A model generated the notes under the pieces. The model had not been told where the DNA came from. It saw only the letters and a list, made by a program, of their open reading frames with translations, and searched no databases. The translations under genes were made by a program, and so were the position numbers. From contig NZ_LGYN01000001.1 of assembly GCF_001307105.1 (NCBI RefSeq), positions 124,001-188,000 on the forward strand: a stretch of 64,000 nt of DNA, written 5' to 3'. The DNA comes from Bacillus australimaris. Its GTDB lineage: Bacteria > Bacillota > Bacilli > Bacillales > Bacillaceae. Below, piece after piece: positions 46,194-56,710 of the stretch (its first letter is position 1; each line of letters opens with the position of its first letter).

Positions 46194-46218
46194 AAAAAGC
46201 TGACAGCGCCAGCTTTTT
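46194..46218 (-). terminator. Terminator of qcrABC
   Basis: AAAAAGCTG (46194-46202) pairs with CAGCTTTTT (46210-46218), with T run on the minus strand. Confidence 0.82.
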
Positions 46219-46260
46219 CTCTTTTGAGTATATCCTTGTACTTACATTTAAACAACTGAA

Positions 46261-47028
46261 TTATTTAGATTTGACCTCAGATAAATATTTAGAGAGCTTC
46301 TCGAGTTCTTCATCACTGCCTTTAAAGACACCCTTAGGCATGTTGCCTTTTCCTTCTACAGCGATTTTAGCGATCTCCTCAGGCGAAAGACCGTTGTCAA
46401 CGAGTGATGGTCCGGCGGCTCCGCCCTGCATGTTATCCCCATGACAGGAGATACATGTCTGCTCTTGATAAATTTTATACTCTTCAGCTGAGGTATCAAT
46501 CTCTGCTTCTTTTTTAATCTCACCTTGTTTCGCAGCTGCTTCCCAATCATGAGTTGCAACAGATTCCCACGTTAAATATGTGGCGGCTCCGACTGCAAGG
46601 ATCATCATCCCCACGGCAATCGGTCTTCTATACGGTCTGCGCTCAGGACCAGAATCAAGAAATGGTGCAAGCAAAAGGGCACCAAACGCAATTCCAGGCA
46701 TTATCATTGCGCCAACGACAGTATAGCTTCCTGCAGCAAATTCATATTTTAATAACTGGTACAAAAATAGGAAATACCAGTCTGGCAGCGGAATATAGCC
46801 AGTATCTGTTGGATCAGCCATCCGCTCAAGCGGAGGCGCATGAACAACAGTTAGGACAAGAAATCCAATTAAAAAAACGGCACCTACAAGCCATTCCTTT
46901 AATAGAAAGTTCGGCCAAAAGGCTTCTGTTTTTCCCGGATATTCGGAATAATCTTTAGGTATGTTAGGTTTTCTTTCTGCCGGTATTCTGGAATCTCCGA
47001 CAAACTTCATCCCTTTTCCCCTATGCAC
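46261..47028 (-). CDS. qcrC: Menaquinol:cytochrome c reductase cytochrome b/c subunit QcrC
   Basis: Subunit fusing the C-terminal part of cytochrome b with a cytochrome c domain. GTG 47028 follows GAGGAGGGG at six bases and gives 255 residues, as in B. subtilis. Three membrane spans (about 45-65, 105-135, 140-165). The PDWYFLFLYQLLKYEF stretch is typical of cytochrome b helix E/F. The extracytoplasmic C-terminus carries the haem site CISCHG and the Met ligand probably in GNMPKGVF. Confidence 0.97.
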   Translation of the reverse strand: MHRGKGMKFVGDSRIPAERKPNIPKDYSEYPGKTEAFWPNFLLKEWLVGAVFLIGFLVLTVVHAPPLERMADPTDTGYIPLPDWYFLFLYQLLKYEFAAGSYTVVGAMIMPGIAFGALLLAPFLDSGPERRPYRRPIAVGMMILAVGAATYLTWESVATHDWEAAAKQGEIKKEAEIDTSAEEYKIYQEQTCISCHGDNMQGGAAGPSLVDNGLSPEEIAKIAVEGKGNMPKGVFKGSDEELEKLSKYLSEVKSK

Positions 47029-47069
47029 AGTCATCCCCTCCTCATTGAACATTCATCAAACGCAACATT

Positions 47070-47744
47070 TTATAGCGGTCCAGAAATTCCTTGCTTACGA
47101 ATCATAATAAAGTGGGCAGCCATCAGCCCAAATAATGCCGCTGGCAAGAAAAAGACATGGATAGCGAAAAATCTCGTCAGCGTTTGTGCCCCTACAATGT
47201 CAGGATGACCTGCAAGCAGCGTTTTGATCTCTTTACCAATGAAAGGTGTTGCTTCTGCAATTTGAAGTCCAACCTTCGTCGCAAACAGCGCCTTCATATC
47301 CCATGGTAAAAGATAACCTGTAAAACCAAGTCCAAGCATCACAAAGAAAATGAGCACACCAACAATCCAGTTCAGCTCTCTAGGTTTTTTATACGCCCCC
47401 TGGAAAAAGACCCTTAGCGTATGTAAAAACATCATGACAATAACTAAACTCGCACCCCAGTGGTGCATCCCTCTGACAATCTGACCAAATGCTACTTCAT
47501 TTTGCAAATAATAGACAGATTCCCAGGCATTTTTAATATCCGGCACGTAATACATCGTTAAAAACATGCCAGAAAGGACTTGAATGACTGTCACAAAAAA
47601 CGTTAAACCGCCAAAACAATACACAAAAGCGGAGAAATGATGTGCTGGATTGACGTGCTCTGGCACTTCATGATCCGCAATATCTCTCCATATTGGTGTA
47701 ATGTCTAGCCGCTCATCGACCCAATCGTAAATCTTGTTAAGCAT
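47070..47744 (-). CDS. qcrB: Menaquinol:cytochrome c reductase cytochrome b subunit QcrB
   Basis: Di-haem four-helix part of the b6c complex, 224 residues, same as B. subtilis. Haem-ligating His pairs in PAHHFSAFVYCFGG and MHHWGASLVIVMMFLHTL, and the later AIHVFFLPA / AAHFIMIRK. Conserved ELNWIVGVLIFFVMLGLGFTGYLLPWD region. ATG 47744 is two bases after qcrA. Confidence 0.97.
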   Translation of the reverse strand: MLNKIYDWVDERLDITPIWRDIADHEVPEHVNPAHHFSAFVYCFGGLTFFVTVIQVLSGMFLTMYYVPDIKNAWESVYYLQNEVAFGQIVRGMHHWGASLVIVMMFLHTLRVFFQGAYKKPRELNWIVGVLIFFVMLGLGFTGYLLPWDMKALFATKVGLQIAEATPFIGKEIKTLLAGHPDIVGAQTLTRFFAIHVFFLPAALFGLMAAHFIMIRKQGISGPL

Positions 47745-47746
47745 CG

Positions 47747-48253
47747 TTACCCTTCCCCTTTCGGCACAGCTTTTCCAAGATAGAGGTATCCGTCCTTCAC
47801 TTGCTGCTTATAATGGTCAAGCGGTGCAAGCGGTGGAGTTCCGGGTACGTTTGTACCATCCTTGTCGTACAGCCCGTAGTGGCACGGGCAGAAAAATTTG
47901 TTTGGATTTTTCGGATCACTGTTCCAGTTCACTGTACATCCTAAATGTTTACAGATTGGCGATAAAGCGACAATTTCATCCCCTTCTTTGTACACCCATG
48001 CTGACCTAGATTCCTTTGACTCATACCATGCATCTACTTGATCAATTTTAAAGTCAAAGCGCTTCGGTTCCTTTGTCAGTTCATCTACACTGACAACTTG
48101 AACCATATCCTGATCCTCTGTTCCTTTTAGTACAGGGTCAAGCGCAAAGCGAACCATAGGCATGAGCATTCCAGCGGCCATAAATCCCCCCACGCCGGTC
48201 AACGTGTAATTCAAAAATTGACGCCTGGACACTCCATGTCTCTTCTCGCTCAT
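47747..48253 (-). CDS. qcrA: Menaquinol:cytochrome c reductase Rieske iron-sulfur subunit QcrA
   Basis: 168 residues from ATG 48253 with GGGGGGAG. A twin-arginine signal (SRRQFLNYTLTGVGGFM) precedes one membrane anchor. The Rieske 2Fe-2S cluster is in CKHLGCTVNW and CPCHYGLYD. First gene of qcrABC. Confidence 0.97.
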   Translation of the reverse strand: MSEKRHGVSRRQFLNYTLTGVGGFMAAGMLMPMVRFALDPVLKGTEDQDMVQVVSVDELTKEPKRFDFKIDQVDAWYESKESRSAWVYKEGDEIVALSPICKHLGCTVNWNSDPKNPNKFFCPCHYGLYDKDGTNVPGTPPLAPLDHYKQQVKDGYLYLGKAVPKGEG

Positions 48254-48329
48254 TTTTTTCTCCCCCCCTCAGGTCGTCAGCTACTTTATAACTGAATTAG
48301 AAAAAATTTCATAAAACTAGGACACCCTC

Positions 48330-48358
48330 ATAATATATCAATCTATTCACAAGGTCAA
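48330..48358 (-). promoter_or_regulatory. qcrABC promoter
   Basis: Minus-strand -35 TTGACC (48353-48358) and -10 TATTAT (48330-48335) with a 17-base spacer. Leader about 70 bases. Confidence 0.7.
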
Positions 48359-48397
48359 CAGCCTAAAAAGCTATGTACAAAGCAAATGTAAGGGTTT

Positions 48398-48844
48398 TTA
48401 TGAAGGGTTCCATTTTTGTAACAAAAAGTTCAAAATTTGTTCTACACTGTCTTGAATGACTTTCTGCTTTAATTCAATCTTTAAATGCTCCAGCGGAACC
48501 GGCTTGAGCAAAAATAGCGATTCGCTGATTTCAGTACGCTCTTTAAAGTGGTGATCCGATGTGATAAACACGACATGCTGAAAATGATCTTTAAGTGACT
48601 GCTTCATTGTAAGTATGTCTTCTTGTTTTCGGTCATTCACTTCCAAATATGTATGGGATGGAAAAAGAAAAACCCGCCCTTTTAGCTGCCTTTCAAGTTC
48701 ATCTGTTACAAGAATTGTAAACTCCCCTAAAGACACGGTGTGTTTAATTTGATCTGCATCAATCCCAACTAATGGAATGATAGCGGTATCAATGTAATCT
48801 TTAGATTGCAAAAAGCGATCCGCATCCTCCGCTTGAAACTTCAT
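48398..48844 (-). CDS. ypiF: YpiF (DUF2487 family)
   Basis: 148 residues from ATG 48844 with GAGGGG. Alpha/beta protein (YIDTAIIPLVGIDADQ, GRVFLFPSHTYLEV, HVVFITSDHHF) without membrane segments or catalytic signature. Conserved between ypiB and qcrA, which hints at a link with the reductase, but no function is known. Confidence 0.88.
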   Translation of the reverse strand: MKFQAEDADRFLQSKDYIDTAIIPLVGIDADQIKHTVSLGEFTILVTDELERQLKGRVFLFPSHTYLEVNDRKQEDILTMKQSLKDHFQHVVFITSDHHFKERTEISESLFLLKPVPLEHLKIELKQKVIQDSVEQILNFLLQKWNPS

Positions 48845-48867
48845 CTATTTCCCCTCTTTCATAACAT

Positions 48868-48894
48868 AAGCCCTGCCTGTAAAGGGCAAGGCTT
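48868..48894 (-). terminator. Possible terminator between ypiB and ypiF
   Basis: AAGCCCTGCC (48868-48877) pairs with GGCAAGGCTT (48885-48894) with one mismatch. The following T run is poor, so it may attenuate rather than stop. Confidence 0.45.
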
Positions 48895-48905
48895 ATTTGT
48901 TCAGT

Positions 48906-49445
48906 TTATGACAATAGACTTAATTCTTTAGCTAACTTATTAAATGTTTCTTGGTCATGCCGGTCAAGTGCTTCATCTATTTCTTTCATGAGCCGTTCTT
49001 TTTGGAAAGTTGCGATCGAGTGCTCAAGCACTTTCTCAGCAAGATCCTTATCTTTTTCGTTCTCATAAAGATCCTTTGGAATATGAGGGTTTGTTTCAAG
49101 AACAGCTGCATATTCCGGTGAACGATAAGCAGAACGGAAATTCAATTGAATAAACAAATCTTGCTGTTTATTCAAACGAATATCATGAAATGACTTTTCA
49201 GCATCTGTCGTCATAATGTTTTCTTTATAAAATCTAAAGGGAACTTCATCCACACAGTGTGTTGACATAATAATCCCCCTTGGGCAAAATTCTGCTTGCT
49301 CTACAAAATGAACCTTTTCCATCAAAGAGTCGTGACTCATTAAATAATTTAATATCCAAACACACTCTCTTCGCTTTAGCTGATAATGGTTTAAGAACCA
49401 CCGGATAAATTCCTTTTTTTCATTGACAGAAACAGGGGTCTGCAT
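48906..49445 (-). CDS. ypiB: YpiB (UPF0302 family)
   Basis: 179 residues from ATG 49445 with GGAGGGAA, matching the B. subtilis size. N-terminal UPF0302 domain ([21 protein letters not shown] then [17 protein letters not shown]), and a helical IDEAL-type end ([23 protein letters not shown]). No enzyme motif. Follows ypiA in the same direction. Confidence 0.92.
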   Translation of the reverse strand: MQTPVSVNEKKEFIRWFLNHYQLKRRECVWILNYLMSHDSLMEKVHFVEQAEFCPRGIIMSTHCVDEVPFRFYKENIMTTDAEKSFHDIRLNKQQDLFIQLNFRSAYRSPEYAAVLETNPHIPKDLYENEKDKDLAEKVLEHSIATFQKERLMKEIDEALDRHDQETFNKLAKELSLLS

Positions 49446-49520
49446 GTTATTCCCTCCTCTATCGTAAATTAAATTGCTATACATGAATTATTCAACAAAC
49501 CAGTTCTTCATTCCTGCAAA

Positions 49521-50792
49521 CTATAAGGAAATTTCGTCTTCAATTCTTAAAATCGTTTCTTCGATTTCTTCATTCGTACCATCTTTCTGAAGAACTTTGC
49601 GTAATAACGGCAATGCTTCTTTTTGTCTGCCTTCTTCTAAAAGGAACGAAGCGTATTCATATAAAAAGTCACGTTCCTCATCAAAATCAGGCAGGGCCAG
49701 CTTGAAATATTCGGCGGCTTCTTTGTATTCTTCTCGCCCGACAAAAGCAGATGCAGCATACCAATTCCATTTTGGATCATCTTCCCCAAAGCTTTTAACC
49801 TCTTTAATAACATCCAAAATCTCATCAAACAGCTCTTCATTTAAATAAATCGCAAGCAATGTTTGAACCGCTTCAATATATCCCGGATCGAGAGCAAGTG
49901 CTTCTTGAAGCAGCTTTTTCGCATCTTCTGAATCCCCGTTTTTCAAGTCAATCTTGGCACCATATAAATATAATTCTTTGTTATACTCATCAACTTTAAT
50001 ACCCTCTTTTACTACCTCTAAAGCCTCGTGATATAGTCCTTCTTCCTCATAACTTTTCGCTAAAGGCATATAAAGAGACGAATAAGACGGATCAATATCT
50101 TTTAGTTCTGAAAGCTGCTGAATGGCTGTTTTCGTTCTGCCAGCCCTCATCGCTGTAAAGCCGTAGCCAAAGAGTGTATTCGGGTCTGCTTGATCTTTTA
50201 CTGCCTTTTCATACCACTCAAGCGCATCCTCAAATTCTCCAGCTGTACTGAGTGATTCAGCAAGCCGTTGATACACATTGACACCGCCAACTTCATGCTG
50301 TTGATCTGCCACTTTGTAGAAATAATCGGCGGCTTTCTTTGAAAGACCTTGAGAAAAATACAATTCACCTAATGCAAAATCGATGATGGCTTCATTCGGA
50401 AGTAGTTCTTTCGCTTTTAAGAGCTTTTGTTCACTCACTTCAAATAGTCCTTGCATTTGATACAAATCGGCCATTAACAATAAACTCTCTGGATATGCAT
50501 CATCATCTTCAGGAATCGTTTCTAAAACCGCAATCGCCTTCTCTTCTTCATCAGAGTCAATCAATAGCTCTGCATAAAAACACGTTAAACCTGTTTCCTC
50601 TGGATATAAATCATGTAAATCACTGATGAGATTCCGCGCTTTATCGATATCTCCCCAATCATAATATAACTGAGCCGCCTGCGCCTTTTCTTCATCATGC
50701 AAATGCTTCTCTGCTTGAGCAAGTGTTTGGAGTCCTTTTTCAGTCTCACCCGCCTCAACTAATTTTATGGCTTCTTGTAATGAACTATTCAA
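49521..50792 (-). CDS. ypiA: YpiA, TPR-repeat protein
   Basis: 423 residues when read from TTG 50792, the B. subtilis length; the ribosome site AGAAGGGAACGG is 6-12 bases upstream. A farther TTG at 50825 lacks one. Nearly the whole protein is tetratricopeptide repeats of about 34 residues (for example AKSYEEEGLYHEALEVVKEG, PGYIEAVQTLLAIYLNEE). Acidic and cytoplasmic. A scaffold role is likely; partner unknown. Confidence 0.92.
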   Translation of the reverse strand: MNSSLQEAIKLVEAGETEKGLQTLAQAEKHLHDEEKAQAAQLYYDWGDIDKARNLISDLHDLYPEETGLTCFYAELLIDSDEEEKAIAVLETIPEDDDAYPESLLLMADLYQMQGLFEVSEQKLLKAKELLPNEAIIDFALGELYFSQGLSKKAADYFYKVADQQHEVGGVNVYQRLAESLSTAGEFEDALEWYEKAVKDQADPNTLFGYGFTAMRAGRTKTAIQQLSELKDIDPSYSSLYMPLAKSYEEEGLYHEALEVVKEGIKVDEYNKELYLYGAKIDLKNGDSEDAKKLLQEALALDPGYIEAVQTLLAIYLNEELFDEILDVIKEVKSFGEDDPKWNWYAASAFVGREEYKEAAEYFKLALPDFDEERDFLYEYASFLLEEGRQKEALPLLRKVLQKDGTNEEIEETILRIEDEISL

Positions 50793-50842
50793 ATCAAACC
50801 GTTCCCTTCTGTTTCCAAAAACCAAAACTATTGTTACTTCAT

Positions 50843-50871
50843 ATCATAATCGACAGATACACATCCAGCAA
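50843..50871 (-). promoter_or_regulatory. ypiA-ypiB-ypiF promoter
   Basis: Minus-strand -35 TTGCTG (50866-50871) and -10 TATGAT (50843-50848) are 17 bases apart. The rest of the gap to aroE holds only AT-rich sequence and the aroE terminator. Confidence 0.6.
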
Positions 50872-51053
50872 ATATGTTGCTCTTTTAAAATGAGCCCATT
50901 TTTGTGTTTTAAAGACTGTTTTTCATTCCATCCTTTACGAAACTGACGATTTGTAAACTGCAGGCACTTTTTTTATCATTCAAAATGATTTTTTTCAAGG
51001 TTTCACCTTGAGACAAGCTATGCTATATTTCTGACAAATATGCAAAAGGAAAG

Positions 51054-51076
51054 AAAAAGCCTGAGGCTATCCTCAG
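51054..51076 (-). terminator. Terminator of the aromatic supraoperon
   Basis: CTGAGG (51061-51066) pairs with CCTCAG (51071-51076), extended by AGC/ACT-type outer pairs, followed by five T on the minus strand. It overlaps the aroE stop. Confidence 0.75.
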
Positions 51077-52359
51077 ACTGTTTTCGTTAAATATTCAATG
51101 TGTTCAAAGAAATTCGGGTATGAGACACGAACAGCATCTGTATCTTCAATCTCAACCGCTTGCTTTGTTATACATGCTGCAATCCCGAGCATCATCCCGA
51201 TTCGGTGATCTCCATAGCTTGAGACGACTGCACCGCCTTGAAGCGTGGTTTTCCCATGAATCTTCATACCATCATCTGTTGCTTCAATATCAGCACCAAG
51301 TTTTTTAAGTTCAGATACTACCGTATCAATGCGATTGGTCTCTTTTACTTTTAACTCAGCAGCATCTTTAATGATCGTTGTTCCTTCTGCTTGGGTCGCA
51401 AGAAGCGCAATAATTGGAATCTCGTCGATGAGTCTTGAAATCATGTCACCAGAAATTTCAATCCCTTTTAATGAAGAAGTAGAGATGATTAAGTCACCAT
51501 ACGGTTCTCCGTCTTTGGCATCTCCTTCATTAATCTCAAGATTTGCGCCCATTTGTTTCAGCACATCAATAATACCTGTTCTTGTTTTGTTTAGTCCAAC
51601 ATTTTTTAAGACGATCCGGCTGTTAGGAACGATCGCTCCAGCTACAAGGAAAAATGCAGCTGAAGAGATGTCTCCAGGAACAAAGATATCTGTTGCTTTT
51701 AATGTTTGGCCACCTTCAATAGAAACACTTTGTTCATCTTCTTCTAGTTTTACACCAAACATTGAGAGCATTCTTTCTGTATGATCTCTTGATTTATGTG
51801 GTTCAGTTAACGTCGTTGTTCCCTCTGCTTGAAGCCCGGCTAAAAGGACAGCCGACTTAATTTGTGCACTTGCCACCGGAGACTCATAAGAGATGCCTTT
51901 TAAATGACCGCCGCGAATGGATAGTGGCGTATACTCGCCGTTTGCTCTGCCATCTATTTTAGCTCCCAATTGTTTAAGCGGCCCTGTCACTCGTTTCATT
52001 GGTCTTTTAGCAATGCTCTCATCACCGATTAGTGTACTGTGAAACTCACATCCAGCTAATATTCCCATCATTAATCGAATGGTTGTACCAGAATTACCAA
52101 CGTCGAGGATGTCGGATGGCTCCTTGAGCTCTTTCAGCCCCTTACCATGAATGACAACATCTGTCCCTTTTTGTTCAATTTCAACGCCCATCTTTCTAAA
52201 GCAATCAATCGTACTTAAACAATCTGCTCCAGGAAGAAAGTTTTTCACTACTGTTGTCCCATCAGCAATTGCACCAAACATCACTGATCTATGCGAAATA
52301 GATTTATCACCTGGGATATGAATCTCTCCATTCATAGGAGCATTTTTATGAATTTTCAT
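51073..52359 (-). CDS. aroE: 5-enolpyruvylshikimate-3-phosphate synthase (aroE in Bacillus nomenclature, aroA elsewhere)
   Basis: Sixth shikimate step, joining shikimate-3-phosphate and PEP. ATG 52359 with GAGGTGA gives 428 residues, identical to B. subtilis. Substrate loops [23 protein letters not shown] and the catalytic [14 protein letters not shown] are present. Last gene of the supraoperon, ten bases after tyrA. Confidence 0.97.
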   Translation of the reverse strand: MKIHKNAPMNGEIHIPGDKSISHRSVMFGAIADGTTVVKNFLPGADCLSTIDCFRKMGVEIEQKGTDVVIHGKGLKELKEPSDILDVGNSGTTIRLMMGILAGCEFHSTLIGDESIAKRPMKRVTGPLKQLGAKIDGRANGEYTPLSIRGGHLKGISYESPVASAQIKSAVLLAGLQAEGTTTLTEPHKSRDHTERMLSMFGVKLEEDEQSVSIEGGQTLKATDIFVPGDISSAAFFLVAGAIVPNSRIVLKNVGLNKTRTGIIDVLKQMGANLEINEGDAKDGEPYGDLIISTSSLKGIEISGDMISRLIDEIPIIALLATQAEGTTIIKDAAELKVKETNRIDTVVSELKKLGADIEATDDGMKIHGKTTLQGGAVVSSYGDHRIGMMLGIAACITKQAVEIEDTDAVRVSYPNFFEHIEYLTKTV

Positions 52360-52369
52360 GTTTGTCACC

Positions 52370-53485
52370 TCAGTCAGCATAAAATGTATCGTAGTTCGCT
52401 CTATTTTTTATACAGATTTCTGCACGCTTACGGTCGTCATCTGTTTGAAAACTAATGCGTAAAATCCCGTTAATGTCTTCCCGCGTTTCAATAATACGGA
52501 TATTTGTAATACTAATGTTTTCACTTGCTAGATGCCCTGTAATCTCCGAAATGACCCCAGGGTGATCCGGAACATCCACATACAGATCATAAAAAGCAGG
52601 AATCGCTCCTTTCTTCCTTAGAGGAAGTCCATCGCGATATTTCTTTGCATCCTGAAAATAAGAGAACAATCCTTCAGCATCTTCTTGCTGGACAAAGGCT
52701 TCAATACGGTCGATCTCTTTTTTCCATTCATGGAAACGGTCTAAAATCTTATGTTTATTGTGCAGAAGGATATCCCGCCACATTGCAGGGTTGCTTGAAG
52801 CAATGCGTGTGATATCACGAAAGCCTCCAGCAGCAAACCGTTTGACAAGTGGGAATTGTTCTTCAAAATGATGCGCTTGATGCACAAGGCTGGCTGCGAC
52901 AATATGAGGAAAATGACTAATAACACTTGTCACAGCATCATGTTCTTCTGGGGTCATCTCGATGAAATGAGCATTTGTCCCCTTTAACAAGTCCTTCAAA
53001 CGATCAACAGCCTGGCGGTTTGTTTCCTTTGCCGGCGTTAAAATGTAGAACGCATTTTCAAATAAGAAGTCTTTTGCTGCAATGACACCTGATTTATGAG
53101 AGCCTGCCATTGGATGTCCACCAATAAATTGGTAATGCTTAGGCAGTGTTTTTTCAGCAAAATGGACGACCTTTTGCTTTGTGCTGCCGACATCAGTGAT
53201 TGTAAGCTCTCTTTTAATCCCAGACTCTGCAATATCACTAAGCATCTTCACTGTTTGCTGGACTGGTGTTGCCAAAACAATCATCGAAGATTCATCTAAC
53301 CCGGCCATAAACGAATCAGCTGCTACATCAATGATACCCAACTTTGTTGCAGCAACCATTTGCTCCTTTGAAACATCATATCCTACAATTTTTTTATGAG
53401 GATACTCTTTTTTTATGGAGAGTGCAATGGAGCCTCCAATTAAACCGAGTCCAGCGATTAATATTGTTTCGTTTGCATCATTCAT
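52370..53485 (-). CDS. tyrA: Prephenate dehydrogenase TyrA
   Basis: NAD-dependent oxidative decarboxylation of prephenate to 4-hydroxyphenylpyruvate. ATG 53485, six bases after AGGTG, gives 371 residues as in B. subtilis. Rossmann motif [14 protein letters not shown]; the active-site His is in [14 protein letters not shown]. The C-terminal ACT domain (about 295-371, [20 protein letters not shown]) allows feedback control by tyrosine. Confidence 0.97.
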   Translation of the reverse strand: MNDANETILIAGLGLIGGSIALSIKKEYPHKKIVGYDVSKEQMVAATKLGIIDVAADSFMAGLDESSMIVLATPVQQTVKMLSDIAESGIKRELTITDVGSTKQKVVHFAEKTLPKHYQFIGGHPMAGSHKSGVIAAKDFLFENAFYILTPAKETNRQAVDRLKDLLKGTNAHFIEMTPEEHDAVTSVISHFPHIVAASLVHQAHHFEEQFPLVKRFAAGGFRDITRIASSNPAMWRDILLHNKHKILDRFHEWKKEIDRIEAFVQQEDAEGLFSYFQDAKKYRDGLPLRKKGAIPAFYDLYVDVPDHPGVISEITGHLASENISITNIRIIETREDINGILRISFQTDDDRKRAEICIKNRANYDTFYAD

Positions 53486-53532
53486 ATTCATCACCTGATT
53501 TTTCGCGAAAATTAAACAAACCATTTCTAAAA

Positions 53533-53548
53533 CTTATATGTATATAAG
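53533..53548. repeat. Palindrome between hisC and tyrA
   Basis: CTTATAT-GT-ATATAAG, perfect seven-base arms with a two-base centre, 48 bases before the tyrA start. AT-rich; could be a protein site or chance. Confidence 0.4.
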
Positions 53549-53560
53549 GTTGGTACAATG

Positions 53561-53591
53561 AAAGCCATATCCTGTCTTAGGATATGACTTT
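53561..53591 (-). terminator. Intercistronic hairpin between hisC and tyrA
   Basis: CATATCCT pairs with AGGATATG around five bases, extended by AAAG/CTTT past one mismatch. The T run is weak (CTTTCATTG), so it looks like an mRNA-processing or attenuating hairpin rather than a full stop. Confidence 0.5.
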
Positions 53592-53600
53592 ATGGTTATG

Positions 53601-54698
53601 CTACGCACGAATGCCTTGCATTAAATCGGCAAGTGTACTTAGAATGTCTTCATTTTGCTCCTTTGTTCCGACAGTAATACGTAAAGAAGTAGGAAAACCA
53701 AGTGCTTTCCCGGAACGAACAATGTAGCCTTTTTTCAACAATGCATTGAACAATTCATCTGCATCTCTTTTAAAATCGATCAGCACGAAGTTTGTTTGAG
53801 ATGGATAGATCAATAGTCCAAAACGGTCAGCAAAATCTTGATATTGCTTGAGACCTGCTTCATTTTTCTGCCTGCATGATTGAATGAAGTCTTGATCACT
53901 TATCGCTGCACGCGCAGCTGCCTGAGCGATGCGACTAGTATTAAACGGCTCTCTCGCTGGTTCAATGGCCGTAATCAGCTCTTCTGAAGCAATCCCATAG
54001 CCTACTCGCAGCGCTGCAAGCCCATATGCTTTAGAAAACGTTCGAAGTACAATGATGTTTTGATAGGATTGTAATAAAGATAAACTGTTCGGAAAATCTT
54101 CAGCACGAACATATTCGAAATACGCTTCATCAAGTACAACAAGCACGTGAGCTGGTACTTCGTCTAAAAACGCCACAAGCTCAGCTTCGGACAAATGATT
54201 TCCTGTCGGGTTATTTGGGTTGCACACCCAGACAACCTTCGTGTTTTCATCAATCGCATCCAGCATGCCCTTCAGATCGTGAGCTCCTCCATCTAAAAGA
54301 GACACTTCTCGAACTTCTGCCTTTTCAATCACTGCATTATGACGATATTGCGGAAAAGATGGAGATGGGACGACGGTATTTGTATGTTGGTCAAGGAATG
54401 CTCTAGCAATAATTTGTACAAGTTCATCTGAGCCATTCCCGAATATTAATTGTTTTTCATTTACTTGAAGGAACTCGGCCAGTTCTGTTCTTAAACTTGC
54501 GCTGTATCCATCTGGATAAATCGCTAAATGTTCAAGCTCAGCTTGTATCGCCTCTCTTGCATGTACGGAACATCCAAAAGGGTTTTCATTTGAAGCCAAT
54601 TTCACAATTTTGTCTAATTGATATTCTTTTTTGACCTCTTCAATTGGTTTCCCAGGTTGATACGGTTTTAGTTGTTTTAATTGTTCTTTGATTTGCAA
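53601..54698 (-). CDS. hisC: Histidinol-phosphate/aromatic aminotransferase HisC
   Basis: PLP enzyme serving histidine synthesis and, in B. subtilis, also Phe/Tyr transamination. 365 residues with a TTG start (54698) seven to eight bases after GAGGTGA. Fold type [10 protein letters not shown] near the N-terminus, the PLP Asp in VLDEAYFEY, the Schiff-base Lys in [17 protein letters not shown] and the phosphate Arg in [10 protein letters not shown]. It is placed inside the aromatic operon, away from other his genes. Confidence 0.96.
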   Translation of the reverse strand: MQIKEQLKQLKPYQPGKPIEEVKKEYQLDKIVKLASNENPFGCSVHAREAIQAELEHLAIYPDGYSASLRTELAEFLQVNEKQLIFGNGSDELVQIIARAFLDQHTNTVVPSPSFPQYRHNAVIEKAEVREVSLLDGGAHDLKGMLDAIDENTKVVWVCNPNNPTGNHLSEAELVAFLDEVPAHVLVVLDEAYFEYVRAEDFPNSLSLLQSYQNIIVLRTFSKAYGLAALRVGYGIASEELITAIEPAREPFNTSRIAQAAARAAISDQDFIQSCRQKNEAGLKQYQDFADRFGLLIYPSQTNFVLIDFKRDADELFNALLKKGYIVRSGKALGFPTSLRITVGTKEQNEDILSTLADLMQGIRA

Positions 54699-54710
54699 AA
54701 TGTTTTCACC

Positions 54711-55514
54711 TCATTTGAATGTATAGAGGGGACTAAATGTTTTTGCATATGTTTCGAATTCTCTTAAAGCATCTTGACGTGTATCACTTGCTAACAATTG
54801 TTCGTGAAGCTCTTCAATTTTTTTCACAAGTGCACTGCCTACAACGACACCGTCACTCAGTTTATTCATTGAGTCTACCTGCTCTCTAGTTGAGATGCCA
54901 AAACCGACCGCAACCGGTATGTGACTCAGCTGTTTCACTTGTTGAATAAAATCAGTAATCGATGCATCAAAGGATTGTCTGACACCTGTTACACCAAGAG
55001 ATGAAACACAATACACAAAACCTTCTGCCTGCTCTACAATGTTTACTAATCGTTCCTTGCTTGTTGGTGCAACGAGTGAAATATATGAAATGCCATGTGA
55101 TTGACAGTTCTTTTGCAGCTCGCTGCTCTCTTCAAACGGTAAGTCGGGTGTTAAGAGTCCCGAAATATGATTTTTGCGCAGTAAAGCGAAAAAGTATTCT
55201 GTGTCTAATTGTAACACAGGATTATAATACGTAAATAGAATTACAGGAATTTTTACACCGTTTTTTTTCATCTTCCCTGCTAATTCTATCGCTTTTACGA
55301 TATTCATGCCATGATTTAGAGCTCTTTTCGAGGCTCTTTGAATAACAGGACCATCCGCTAGGGGATCGGAATAAGGAACACCGAGTTCAATCGCATGTGC
55401 ACCGGCTGCTTGAAGGGAGATAGCTAAATCAATTGTAATCTCTTCTGACGGATCTCCTGCAGTGATAAATGGAATAAATAATTTCTCACCTTGCTCTAAT
55501 TGAAATGTAATCAT
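54711..55514 (-). CDS. trpA: Tryptophan synthase alpha subunit TrpA
   Basis: Cleaves indole-glycerol phosphate to indole, passed to TrpB. 267 residues; ATG overlaps the trpB stop (four bases). Catalytic Glu in [19 protein letters not shown], the second acid in [12 protein letters not shown], phosphate loop [13 protein letters not shown]. Confidence 0.97.
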   Translation of the reverse strand: MITFQLEQGEKLFIPFITAGDPSEEITIDLAISLQAAGAHAIELGVPYSDPLADGPVIQRASKRALNHGMNIVKAIELAGKMKKNGVKIPVILFTYYNPVLQLDTEYFFALLRKNHISGLLTPDLPFEESSELQKNCQSHGISYISLVAPTSKERLVNIVEQAEGFVYCVSSLGVTGVRQSFDASITDFIQQVKQLSHIPVAVGFGISTREQVDSMNKLSDGVVVGSALVKKIEELHEQLLASDTRQDALREFETYAKTFSPLYTFK

Positions 55515-56710
55515 TTTGTTTTACCCTCACTTTCAAGCACCTTCATTAATGTGTGCACATCCTTATCGCCTCTTCCTGACAGGCAGACAAGGACGATTTC
55601 ATCTTCATTCATCGTCTTACTTATCTCACACGCCTTGGCTAACGCGTGTGCAGATTCAATCGCTGGCAGAATTCCTTCTTTTTCAGTCAGCAGCTTTAGG
55701 GCATCTAGTGCCTCTTGATCTGTCGCACTCACATATTGAACCCGGCCGCTTGCATGTAAATATGCGTGCTCTGGTCCAATCCCAGGATAATCTAAACCAG
55801 CGGAAATAGAATACGGCTCAATAATTTGACCAAATTCGTCTTGGATTAAATATGTCAAAGAGCCATGAATCACTCCTTTTGTACCTTTCGTGATGGTTGC
55901 TGCGTGCAGCGGCGTATCGATTCCTTTTCCAGCTGCTTCTACCCCAATGATATCTACCTCTTCATCTAAGAATGCCCGGTACATTCCAATGGCATTACTT
56001 CCCCCGCCGACACAGGCTATGACTTTATGAGGAAGTCTTCCTTCTTTTTCAAGCAGCTGCTCTTTTGCTTCATCACCAATCATCCGCTGGAACTCGCTGA
56101 CAATTTGAGGATAGGGGTGAGGTCCTACAACTGAGCCAATCATATAAAAATGATCACTGCAATGCTGAACCCAATAACGGATGGCTTCGTTGGTAGCATC
56201 TTTTAATGTGCCATTCCCGCTTGTGACAGGTATGACCTCAGCACCAAGCAGTTTCATTCGGAAGACATTGAGTGATTGTCTTTCTACATCTTCTTTTCCC
56301 ATAAATACCGTGCAGGATAACCCGAACTTTGCGGCCACCGTTGCAGCAGCTACTCCGTGCTGACCTGCGCCTGTTTCTGCAATAATGTTTGATTTCCCCA
56401 TTTTTTTCGCAAGCAGGGCCTGCCCAAGCGCATTGTTAATTTTATGAGCGCCTGTGTGGTTTAAATCTTCTCTTTTTAGATAGATTTTTGCGCCGCCGAG
56501 GTATGCTGATAATTGGTCGGCATGTGTAAGCGCAGTCGGCCTGCCTGAATAGTTTCGAAGTAGTGATACATATTCTGCTTGAAAAGCAGGATCTTCTTTT
56601 AGTTCACGAAATGCTTGCTCGATTTCTGCAAGTGGCTGCATGAGCGTTTCCGGGACAAATTTCCCTCCGAATTCTCCGTATCTTCCAATCTCATTTGGAT
56701 ATGCGTACAT
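55511..56710 (-). CDS. trpB: Tryptophan synthase beta subunit TrpB
   Basis: PLP-dependent condensation of indole with serine. 399 residues. Start [20 protein letters not shown]; the PLP Lys is in [15 protein letters not shown], the phosphate site [11 protein letters not shown] and the monovalent-cation loop [13 protein letters not shown]. Overlaps trpF by 20 bases and trpA by four. Confidence 0.97.
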   Translation of the reverse strand: MYAYPNEIGRYGEFGGKFVPETLMQPLAEIEQAFRELKEDPAFQAEYVSLLRNYSGRPTALTHADQLSAYLGGAKIYLKREDLNHTGAHKINNALGQALLAKKMGKSNIIAETGAGQHGVAAATVAAKFGLSCTVFMGKEDVERQSLNVFRMKLLGAEVIPVTSGNGTLKDATNEAIRYWVQHCSDHFYMIGSVVGPHPYPQIVSEFQRMIGDEAKEQLLEKEGRLPHKVIACVGGGSNAIGMYRAFLDEEVDIIGVEAAGKGIDTPLHAATITKGTKGVIHGSLTYLIQDEFGQIIEPYSISAGLDYPGIGPEHAYLHASGRVQYVSATDQEALDALKLLTEKEGILPAIESAHALAKACEISKTMNEDEIVLVCLSGRGDKDVHTLMKVLESEGKTK

